DNA of 64,000 nt. It comes from Tranzscheliella williamsii. Lineage: Eukaryota; Basidiomycota; Ustilaginomycetes; Ustilaginales; Ustilaginaceae. The position numbers and the translations under genes are program-made. The first letter of the stretch is position 1; every line of letters starts with the position of its first letter. Shown piece by piece: positions 9,980 to 18,704 of the stretch. Location of the stretch: positions 1-64,000 of the forward strand of contig JALBYF010000006.1 of NCBI GenBank assembly GCA_023212725.1, read 5' to 3'. Below the pieces are notes generated by a model. It made no database searches and was not told the origin of the DNA. It was given only the letters and a program-made list of their open reading frames with translations.

Positions 9980-11747
9980 ATGGGTTTGAAGGGCCTCAAG
10001 GAGGGCAGACCGGAGACCGACATGGTTCCGACCTTCCTCGGGCTCCGTGGCATTCGCCTTAGCCAGTCTATCGGCTTCGCTGCTTCCGCCGGATTCCTGC
10101 TGTTCGGTTACGACCAAGGTGTCTTGGGCTCGCTCTACACGCTTCCCTCCTGGAGGACCAGGTTCCCGGAGATCGACACAAGCAAGGGAGGCGCCAGCAG
10201 CGCCACTTCGTCGGAAGCCGTGCTGCAAGGTCTCGTTACCGGTGTTTATGAACTCGGCTGCTTCGTGGGTGCCATCGCCATGCTGTGGTTTGGCAACTCC
10301 CTTGGACGACGCAAGAACATTTGGATCGGATCCATCATTATGGTCATTGGCACCATCGGTTGCACCGCTGCTTACAGCCTGGCCCAGCTTTTTGTCTTTC
10401 GAGTCATCCTCGGTATTGGCAACGGCATGCATACCGCCACCATCCCGGTCTGGCAAAGCGAATGTTCGCCGCCACACAAGCGAGGCATGCTCATCATGGT
10501 CGAGGGCGCTATGATCACTGGAGGAATCATGCTGTCCTACTGGCTTTCACTTGCCTGCTTCCCGCTGGATCCCAGCGAGGCCTCCTGGCGAGTCCCCATT
10601 GTCTTACAGATGATCCTTATTATCCCGACCTTTGTTACCATCTGGCTGCCCGAGTCGCCTCGATGGCTTTTGCTCAAGGGCCGCGAGGAAGATGCTCGGC
10701 AGGTCGTTGCCGCCCTCGATAACGTTCCCGCGAATGATCCCGGTGTAGACCGCAAGATCAAGGAAATCCAGTCCTCTCTCGACGCAGCCGGAACCGTCAA
10801 GCTCAGTGCCATCTTCACTAACGGCCCGGAAAGGAACTTCCACCGCACCGTGCTCGGCTTTGTCTCTCAGATGTTCCAGCAGATCTCAGGTATGTCCGCT
10901 TCCTATCCTCCTTCCGCGCATTTCTCAACGCAAAGCCTAACCATTTATCTCATCTGGCCGAAATTCAACGATCGCCACAGGGATTAACCTCATCACGTAC
11001 TACATCGGGCAGACCCTTCAGGTTCAGCTCGGCTTCTCGGACATCCAGTCACGTATTATCGCTGCCTGCAACGGCACTGAATACTTCCTAGCGTCATGGA
11101 TCGCCGTTTTTGTCATCGAGCGGATGGGCCGTAGGAAGCTCATGCTCGGAGGTGCACTCGGCCAATGCATATGCATGGTAGTCCTCGCCATCATGAATAT
11201 CGACTCGCTCAAATCAAAAACTGCCCCAGGCGCTGTGTCGGTTGTCTTTTTCTTCCTTTTCAACAGCTTCTTCGCCTTCGGTTGGCTCGGCATGTCCTGG
11301 CTGTACCCAGCAGAGATCACCCCGCTCTCCATCCGAGCCCAGGCCAACGGCATCTCTACCAGTGCCAACTGGCTCTTCAACTTTATGGTCGTTATGTGCA
11401 CACCAGTCATGTTCCAGAACCTCAGGTATAACACCTACACGGTATTCGCTGTGCTCAATCTTGTAATCTTTGTGGTCAGCTACCTTATCTTCCCCGAAAC
11501 GGCAGGAAGGTCACTCGAAGAGATGTCTACCATCTTTGCTCACTCCTCCAAAGTCAATCCATTCGATGTCGTGCTCAAGGAGAGGACCACGCCCCGACGA
11601 TACGACACACACGGCAACCTCATCAGCGACTCTTTCGACATCACCGAGGACCTCGGCGACATCGAGAAAGCTGGCGACCATAAAGAAGGCGGCTTGGCCG
11701 TTGGCACCACTGACGCTTCAGCTTCGCCCAGCAACGAAGGGGCCTAA
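9980..11747 (+). CDS. MFS sugar transporter
   Basis: Complete sugar porter of 558 residues, expected in the plasma membrane with 12 helices. Exons are 9980-10889 and 10981-11747. The 91-bp intron (GTATGT donor, branch CCTAAC, CACAG acceptor) joins QQISG to INLITYY in phase. Diagnostic motifs are FGYDQGVLG in helix 1, GRRKNIW after helix 2, FRVILGIGNG, the PESPRWLL motif before the central loop, ERMGRRKLML in the second half and PETAGRSLEEM after helix 12. The cytoplasmic tail is long and acidic. The FGYDQGVLGS and QISGINLITYY signatures are those of fungal hexose, lactose or quinate-type permeases, so the substrate stays open. It is about 3 kb from the lipase and not obviously co-regulated with it. 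Confidence 0.93.
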
Positions 11748-12129
11748 AGCTCGGCTAGCCACCGCTAAATGACCCACTCAGACAAGATCTTCCGCGTGTA
11801 GGTGCCAGGCGGAGATCTCTGCCTTGTTGACGTTTCGGTGGCAAAATGTTGCACTACGTTTAGGCACTCGTCGCCGAAAACTTATCTCTCGCCCTGTCCC
11901 CTTGGGTGTCTATACGGTCCAGTTGCATTGCACTCAGCGCAACGTAGTGCTGCCCTAGGCGCGGAAGGTCACCTTCGCCTTTCTCCTTCATCCTTCCGCC
12001 TATAGGATCGCACATCCTGTACTATTCTATGTCTACCACTTATACCTTTCGCCCTCGAACGTCCTGCCTAGGCGAGAATCATACACAGGAACCTTCAGTT
12101 GGTCTCTTCTTACCTTTTTTGTCTCACGC
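11748..12129. other. 3' flank of the sugar transporter
   Basis: No gene seen. A short T run (about 12114-12119) could be a poor remnant of the A-tail of the minus-strand LINE relic that starts to its right, but it is too short to prove this. Confidence 0.4.
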
Positions 12130-12641
12130 GCTCATTGCAAGGTGTTGGCGGTGGGTCGGGGTGCTTGTAAGCAGAGAGATTGCCAGACGTCGACGTCCGA
12201 TGGCTGCTTTAGCGGGTCAGAGGAGAGGTCGATCGGTCGGGTCCGATCGCCTTCGACACTGGGTGCGGGTGTAGGGCTTATTTGTCGGGGTACTAGATCC
12301 TCTAGTAGTCTGGTGTAGTCGCTGGCCTCTATCCGGTTTCGCAGTCGGCTGCGTTTCATCCAGTCGGTGTTGTACCAGGCGAGCCGCGTGGACGCTATGT
12401 CATCTGAGGCGTCGAGGTAGGTAAGCCGTCGTGCGGCTGTGTTTGGCGGTAAAGTGTCCTCCTTGGAGGATGTGTGCCGAAGACCTTCGGTTGGCCGGTG
12501 GGAGGCATATGAGGCTTCGCTGTCGTTCGGTCTCGATTTCTGTACAGTCCGGCAGAAAGCGGTCGCGTTTAGGGAGGCGCGAGCGGCAATTGCAGATGAG
12601 GACGGGGTGCGCATGGCTCCTGATACAGTGGCCTCTCCACT

Positions 12642-13160
12642 TCAAGAGGAATGGAATGGGACGGCCGCCACTGCGATACCCTCATACGTTTTGCCGTTAT
12701 TCGTCTGAAAGACGGGGCTGACCGCCCGGATCGAGGTGGATATTTCCTTCAGCCACGTTTCGTTTTCCTGGGCGGTGATGGACTTGACGATCATTTCTCG
12801 AATGCGGCAGAGAGAGTATTTGTGAGTGGCTGTGTCCATGTGGTCAGGGGCGGGGTCGGTGGCAGCTTCTTTAGCAGCGCGATCCTCCTCCTCGTTTCCA
12901 TCTACGCCGCAGTGGCCAGGGATCCATCGAAAGCAGACTTTGGTGTCCATCCGTTCCATCGCGCTGACCATTTGTTTGATAGTGTTGACGACCCCTTGTC
13001 CGGCACGGCGGTCGCTCCTGTAGGTGGCTTGTAGGCATTGCAACGCGGCGCATGAGTCGCAGAAGACGTCGATGTTTTTCCAGCGTCCTTGTTCCCCGTC
13101 GGTGCGGGATCCGTCGGTGAAGAGGATGGCATGATATCGCTGTTTGCGGTTGATCAACAC
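12642..13160 (-). pseudogene. LINE RNase H domain, internally deleted
   Basis: A 172-codon open frame without an ATG start. It contains HAILFTDGSRTDG (first catalytic Asp), DVFCDSCAALQCLQ (another Asp) and WIPGHCGVDGNEEEDRAA (the His/Asp end), the usual RNase H landmarks of LINEs. Only about 14 residues separate the first two blocks where the family has several tens, so the segment with the catalytic Glu is missing. The rest reads cleanly, which suggests a clean deletion rather than slow decay. Confidence 0.8.
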
Positions 13161-13337
13161 ATCCCTAGATGCACTTGTATATGTACTCAGCCTGACCCGC
13201 GATCCTCTCTTCGGCGGACGTCGAATGTATTTAGTCTATTGCTACTCAATAGGAGAAGTATATGACCTTGACCACCTCATTACCATCAAGCAGCCTCTCA
13301 CAACAGTGCACCACCGTATCATCCCAGCCTCGCCCAA

Positions 13338-13643
13338 TTATCGGTACGCCCAGTCACTCTCCCTGCGCCAGAGTTTATCAAGACCCTGGGGCGTAACACA
13401 GTCTCGTTTCATGTTTCGGTCTTTTTCGACGATCATGGCGATGACGTGCGTGGCAAACATACCGGGTAGAGAGCCGTAGTGTTGGAGACTAAGCAGGCGC
13501 TGGGTTGTCAGATGGTGGAATCGGGCCGTCATAATCTTGTCGATAGCTTTGCCTGCAACGCGCAGCAGCGAGAAGAAACAGTACGATTTGGCAAGAATAA
13601 AATCCCGTGGGCCAGTTCTTGGCAATGACCGATATGCTGGCAT
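13338..13643 (-). pseudogene. LINE reverse transcriptase N-terminal fragment
   Basis: The frame contains SLLRVAGKAIDKIMTARF followed by HYGSLPGMFATHVIAMIVEK, matching the fingers region of LINE RT (RPISLLSVAGK... and QYGSLPGRSATD...). The palm with the FADD/YADD catalytic motif should follow. Only about 180 bp of unrelated sequence (13161-13337) separates this piece from the RNase H fragment. The RT core is therefore deleted. Confidence 0.75.
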
Positions 13644-13706
13644 GTCGCCATTGCGATGGAAGCGATCCCGGCTGATGCAGTCCAGGGCAATGTCGAAAAG
13701 CGCTAT

Positions 13707-14411
13707 TTAAAAATTGCGGAGCGGGTGATGGATCCCTTGTAGCATTTCAGCGACGATCTTGTCAGCTCTGGCGGCTTTGTCTGCGTCCATCTCGCGTACG
13801 GTGTCTTCCAGCTCTCTCATGATCAGTCGGGGTAGGTCACAGTCGCCAAGGGTCTCCGGGACCTCGGCTTGGCCGGCGTTGGTGCTGCCCGCCAACCTTT
13901 GACGGTGGAGAGGCCGCCGATGCGTTCGGCCGTCAGGGCGGCTTCGGCAGTTCTGATCGCCGCCTTGATCTGTTTCATGATCCGGAATTGTGGGTGATGT
14001 TTGCAGTAACCGGCGGGTGAGTCTGCGGGCCTGTTGCCTCGTGCCGTTTGGGCCAGTTGCGGTCAGACGCAAAGACGTTCTGTGGATAGCGCCGCCAGGA
14101 CTGTGGTCCAAATGTGCCACAGTCGGCGGTGCTGATCAAGAGCATTCGGCTCATAGTGGTATGTCAAAGTCGACCTCGATCAGCTGTGCCAATCATCCGG
14201 GCCGGTATCGTACAAGGATGACGGCGCGGTACACCTCCCCGAAGATTCGAGATGTTGGGGGCGGCAGTAGTATGGTCTCCGTCGTTGACAGGCTGCTTAG
14301 TTCTATGACGTCTTGAAGCAGTAATGCGTCGGGCTCCTCGGTTCGGCTCGCTGCCAGCGCGGCTTGAATGCGGTCTTTCGACCTGCCGGCGTTGGACTGA
14401 ATTACCCGCAT
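13707..14411 (-). pseudogene. LINE ORF2 N-terminal remnant (endonuclease and linker)
   Basis: ORF2 appears to start at the ATG at 14411 with MRVIQSNAGRSKDRIQAAL, a typical start of an AP-endonuclease-type LINE ORF2. It runs to a stop at 14193. The following 350 bp, in shifting frames, hold NVFASDRNWPKRHEATGPQ and LEDTVREMDADKAARADKI, which belong to the linker before RT. The space is too short for a full endonuclease domain (about 230 residues), so it is truncated. Confidence 0.6.
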
Positions 14412-15275
14412 GGTTGGGCGACGTCGGGGTGTAGGCAGGCTGGCGTTGTGGCTTGGAGATGTAGTTGGAAACCGCCTACGTTCGGGTTCCGTGGAACGAG
14501 ACGGGCGGGCCGAGTCTCTCCCTTTTGTTGTGTGCGGTCCCATGGTCGAATTGCTCGCGGCGCTTTCCATTTGGTGATAGACTGCGATTTGCGGACTACG
14601 AATTGGCGTGCTCTTTCGAGGCTGGCATGCGAAGCATGGTGCGGGAGGCGCCGGTTGGACGTTGATCGGCGTTGTTTCGTGGTCTGGTCGATAACGTTGG
14701 CGCTCTTGGGCGGGTGTCGGTTAGTGGGGCTGGAGTAGTATGGGCGTTCGCTTCTGATTTTGTAAACCGGTTGATGTTTGGCAGTTGGACAGGTCAGCAT
14801 CAAGGACGTTGGTGCGTCAGGGTCTAGATTTCACATTCGCCTCGAACCGGTCTTTCATCCGTGATTGTCCAGTGTACGCTAGAGAGATTCGCGGGGAACA
14901 AGCAAGGCGGGTCTGGGCGGCATCAGCTGTGGTATAGTCTAGCTGTGGTCTTTTCGCTCATAGGTTGTGACAATCATGTACAATTGCGCGTGTGTGGGCA
15001 TATCTACATTAATTGGTGGGCAAGTACTGTGGCACCAAGGGGGTGTGGGTAGTAGCGTGAACAGTGTGGTGTTGTTCTCGAAGGGCTTTAGGCGTCGAGG
15101 CGGGGCGCTGCGGCAGCGTTTCGTGTGTTGCTTTTAAATGCGCGGCGGGTTCACAAAAGGGTGGCGACGCGAGGACGACTCCGGGTCGGATTAGTCGGTT
15201 GGTGTCCGTGGTTGGGAGTTGTCAAGAACTGGCAAAACCAATTGGCGTGGCTGGGGCGGTAGACGGTGAGGGGCA

Positions 15276-15836
15276 TCAGGTCGGTCTCGAAGGTAGTTTG
15301 AGCATGTGTCGTGAGTTGCGCCTGAACCTGGAAACAAGCGGGCAGAGGGTCCCAATGTCGTGAGCTGGGTGGACACCGGCTATCCAGCATGCCCGAAAAG
15401 CAGTGCCTCGACGACGGTGGCACTCGTCGTCTTGGCACTGGTTTCGGACACGACCGAGTCGTCCACACCAACTGCACTGCACTGGATCCCCCGCCGGGTG
15501 TTGTGGTCGTAGCGGATGGGTGGATGTGATGGAGCGGTAAGGCCCGTGTCCTCTGGTGTGGATAGGGAAGCGGCTGTTGTACATCTTCTTGGCGGTGGTT
15601 GTTGTTGTAGGATACGCGGAGCTGAAGCCTGTCGTCGTTTTTCGAGTGATACGACAGCTTTCGGGTGTGGCGTGCAGGTATCGAAGCATTACCTTTATCC
15701 GCTGAGTGAGTCTGTCAGTGTCTGTGGTCAGGGATGAGAAGGGATGGTACTGACTACTGACCGTAACTGCCTTTGTTTGGCAGGCGTTTGACTTCTGCGA
15801 GACCGCATAAGGGTAATCACGCCAGGCGCCAGGCAA
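15276..15836 (-). pseudogene. LINE ORF1-like fragment with damaged zinc knuckle
   Basis: This open frame contains QCSWCGRLGRVRNQC. The spacing is that of a CCHC zinc knuckle (C-x2-C-x4-x-x4-C), but the His position is Arg. The position upstream of the ORF2 relic and on the same strand fits a LINE ORF1 (gag-like RNA-binding) protein. Most of the rest is not recognisable. Confidence 0.45.
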
Positions 15837-17245
15837 TGGTGCAGGCGGAAATGTTCACGAAGCCGAACTCGAGTTCGACATCTGCCATGCCTGTGCGCTT
15901 GTAGGCTACCCTGTACGAGAGTACTCGTTGGAGGTGAAAGTTACCAGTCATTCCGGGGTCAAAGCATGAATCGCGGGTAGGACGTTGGTTACGAGCGTGG
16001 CCCAATGTGCTGGCCGGTCTCAGGGGCAACGATGTTCGTTGATTGCTGGGCTGGATTTCGCAGACATGGAGGCTGGCGGCTAGGGTTTGAGGGATGGCGG
16101 AGGATGGGTGACGACCGTCAGCTCTGCTTTTATCTAGATGTGCACTGCGCCTACGTCGTGGGTCGCGCTTGCGACCGGGATTCCTCTTCTTCGTGAAATG
16201 CCTGTGTCCGTATCGCCTAGGGGTTGATTCAGTTCCCGCAGGGGTTCTGGTGCGAACTGCTTGTGTGTCGGCCTGGCCTGTGGGTGCGCGTAGGGCGACG
16301 GTTCGCCCGCGCCTATTCATCAAGGTCGCATGGGTCAGAGGGCATAGGGTTGTGTTCGTCTGCTTCTGCTTCTGTTTCACACTTGCCGTGGAGAAAAGTC
16401 GCATAGTAAAGGCGTAGGGCTTAAGGTAGTGGCGAGGTTGAGTGAATGGTGCTGGCTGGCTCGAGCGGCGGAGCGTGGGAGAAAAAGGGAGGAGCCGAGC
16501 GGTTCTGAGGAGTATTCTAGGCTGCGTCGACAATCCCGGTCGATTCGAGCGCTGCGATCCGAGCGGGAGGGGCGGTCCAGGCGCTTCTGAGGATGTCTTC
16601 TAGCTCGTTCTGTGGATGCCGATCGATCTGAGCGCAGAGAACGTAACGGGGCGGTACTGGCGGTGCTGGAAGATGTATGAAAGGGCGGTCGCTGCGGGTC
16701 GGCTCTAGCGCCGTTGAATTGGTGGGGGAGCAAACGGTGATGTTCTAGCATGTCCGCTGAAGGCTCAAGCGGGAGGACGGTTGTCAGGAGGAAGTGGCTA
16801 GGCTGAATGCAGCGTTGGCCGAAGGTCCGAGCGGGTTGTCCATTGCGGATTCGGGCCCTATGGTTGCATGTCAATGGATCACATGGGGTGTGTAGTCGCA
16901 GACTCTGTGGGAGACCATTGGCGGAGCTGGGCGACCCGAACTCGGCCCGGCGATCTCTCCCATCCTACGTCATTCTGCGGGGCGCTTCTAAGATCGAGGC
17001 GGTCGTCTTCTTCTGCAAAAGCACAGGCCGTCGTACACACACCATTGTTGCTTACACGCAGAAAAGAGCTTCATTAGTCTCGACCGCGACGATCCAGCGG
17101 AGGTGTGCCCGAGAGCGATACATCCAGCTTGAATTAGCGCGGATTAACGTACAGAAACCGTCCACCGTCACTGTGACCCGCTGATCCCATGTGCCATGCG
17201 TCTCTTGCTACAAACGGGTAGACAGCTTGCCCCAGCACCTATCGT

Positions 17246-17797
17246 TCATGATGTGCGCTGTTCAGGATTTGGTATGTTGGGACGCTGGTCCAGTTTCTGT
17301 GCTCTGATCCTTGCCTTCTCGTTGTAGATATCTCTACTGGTGATCAGGCAGTCTGGAAAGGTTGCCTTCAGTACAGCAACGATCTTTCTCGGAGGCATTC
17401 CGGCAGCGTTGAGGCTGGCTACAAGGCGGCGTTGCTCTGGAGTAAGCCTGCGGGCGCTGGGGTGGCATGAAAGATTGCTCGAAAACTCGTGGTTATGCTC
17501 GGCAGGATCGATTTTGATTCTCCAGGTGTCGTTGTCGAGCAGGCCCCTACGCACACGGATGCGGACGATATAAGGGCACCCGGTGCGTCGACTGCTAGTC
17601 TTGCGTTTCTGTGCTGACTGCGTCAAGCTGGGGCGTTCTCGCGGTAGGCCGCCTTTGTCACACTTGAGGTCTACCTTGCTCCCCTTTTTGTCGGATCGCT
17701 TTGTCGTAAGGGCGAAGCCATGGCTGAAGGCATACGCGCGCGCTGCAGATATAGCCTCATCTAGAGAGGTATACTGTGTTTCGGTCAGCTCTGCCAT
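17246..17797 (-). CDS. FAR1/WRKY-GCM1-type zinc-finger ORF (MULE-derived)
   Basis: A 183-residue intact frame from the ATG at 17797. It matches the DNA-binding N-terminal part of Mutator-like (MULE) transposases and FAR1 proteins: YTSLDEAISAARAYAFSHGF, ALTTKRSDKKGSKVDLKCD (first Cys), TGCPYIVRIRV (second Cys), AEHNHEFSSN (His-x-His), then a helical RRLTPEQRRLVASLNAAGMP and FPDCLITSRDIYN segment. The DDE transposase domain that normally follows is absent; the frame stops soon after DIYNEKARIRAQKLDQR. It is either a truncated transposon gene or a domesticated DNA-binding protein. The frame could be extended upstream through an RHRHRHRH run (coded by a GGTGGC repeat, about 17803-17833), but only with a non-ATG start. 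Confidence 0.65.
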   Translation of the reverse strand: MAELTETQYTSLDEAISAARAYAFSHGFALTTKRSDKKGSKVDLKCDKGGLPRERPSLTQSAQKRKTSSRRTGCPYIVRIRVRRGLLDNDTWRIKIDPAEHNHEFSSNLSCHPSARRLTPEQRRLVASLNAAGMPPRKIVAVLKATFPDCLITSRDIYNEKARIRAQKLDQRPNIPNPEQRTS

Positions 17798-18018
17798 GCT
17801 TGCGTGGCGGTGGCGGTGGCGGTGGCGGTGGATGATGCCGGGCCGACAAGACACCTTGCGCTGATTGCTTTGGTGATGGTTGCGGTGAGATCTGTCGCTC
17901 TCACGTAGTGCACGTCAACCCTTACAGCGCGTCACGAAAGCCTTTCCTTATGGGCAAAATGTTGCAGCCACACCCCCTTTCTTTATAGCACACGCCTTTT
18001 CCCGATTTGCGCGGAAGG

Positions 18019-18071
18019 GGCGTTGACATAATCACGCCACGTCTTTATCGAATCACGCAAATGCCCGATAG
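18019..18071 (+). repeat. Left arm of a 53-bp imperfect inverted repeat
   Basis: The reverse complement of this arm aligns without gaps with 18314-18366: 46 of 53 positions match by eye. Both contain the core ATTTGCGTGATTC. Five of the seven differences are C/G exchanges. The similarity stops sharply at the outer ends. The enclosed 242 bp hold the start of a damaged FAR1 copy, so the pair may be terminal inverted repeats of a small non-autonomous element or a fold-back rearrangement. Confidence 0.8.
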
Positions 18072-18251
18072 CGATCTCGCTCCAACCCCATCCGCCGGGT
18101 TGTTGCTCAGATGTAAACTGAAACTTCATATTGCGCGTTGATCTGTTGGTGGTAAGCGCGAAGCCATGCTCAAAGCATAGTTCTGCGTCGCAGAGAAGAC
18201 AGCTTCCAGGCAGGTGTATGTACTGTCTTCGGGTATCGGCATTGTTGACAT
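18072..18251 (-). pseudogene. Second, frameshifted FAR1-like copy
   Basis: From the ATG at 18251 the frame reads STYTCLEAVFSATQNYAL, aligned with YTSLDEAISAARAYAF of the neighbouring FAR1 ORF. One base is then missing compared with the intact copy, and the next frame reads FEHGFALTTNRS, aligned with FSHGFALTTKRS. The homology ends shortly after, at the inner edge of the left inverted-repeat arm. It is a truncated paralogue in the same orientation as 17246-17797. Confidence 0.7.
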
Positions 18252-18313
18252 GGATATGTACGAATGGTGGCAAGACGGGGGGGCGATGAGGGGCGTCACA
18301 TGTCGGCCCAGGG

Positions 18314-18366
18314 CTATCGGGGATTTGCGTGATTCCATAAACACGTGCCGTGTTTATATCAACCCC
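18314..18366 (+). repeat. Right arm of the 53-bp imperfect inverted repeat
   Basis: Partner of 18019-18071. Read forwards it starts CTATCGGGGATTTGCG; the left arm, reverse-complemented, starts CTATCGGGCATTTGCG. No obvious 8-11 bp target-site duplication flanks the pair. Confidence 0.8.
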
Positions 18367-18704
18367 GTACTGGAAGGAGTTCGCCGACCTAACACTGCTT
18401 CGTCGTGAGTTACCCGTACGAGTGTCCGATACTCACACTACTCAAGCTGTCCATCGCACTGACGCTTATCCGGGAAAGGGCTGCTTTTTCGGCCGATCGC
18501 TTTTGGCTGACAAGGCGTGGCAACGGGTTCAGTGCCTACATGACCCTTGCTGTGCTCAAGCCACGGCAATGGCAGGGAAAGACGCGCGCGAGACAAGAGA
18601 GATGAGAACGCCAGACAAAAGGGTTGACAACGCGGTGGTGCGATTCCTCGCCGGTCAGCGATAGAGTACATGTTCGGGCTGGGAAAGGGGCTTTCGTTAC
18701 GCGC

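Larger units (their letters stand above)
12130..16540 (-). mobile_element. Degenerate non-LTR retrotransposon (LINE, Tad/I-like)
   Basis: A minus-strand LINE relic with approximate borders. Read 5' to 3' on the minus strand it shows: an ORF1-like region with a damaged zinc knuckle (about 15437-15476); the start of an endonuclease-like ORF2 (MRVIQSNAGRSKDRIQAAL from 14411); a region between endonuclease and RT (NVFASDRNWPKRH, about 14000-14070); an RT N-terminal fragment with GKAIDKIMTARF and YGSLPG (13338-13643); an RNase H fragment (12642-13160); and a C-terminal part with SSAHIL and RLAWYNTDWMKRSRLR (12290-12600). The order is that of RNase-H-bearing LINEs, but the catalytic centres are lost through internal deletions, so the element is dead. 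No target-site duplication was identified. Confidence 0.8.

Noticed and set aside
4000..11747. Lipase plus sugar porters as a metabolic gene cluster
   Set aside because: The genes lie kilobases apart, have no shared promoter motif that I can see and no biosynthetic core enzyme.
17798..17854. Extension of the FAR1 ORF through the RHRHRHRH run
   Set aside because: It needs a GTG start, and the repeat is a simple GGTGGC microsatellite; the ATG at 17797 is preferred.
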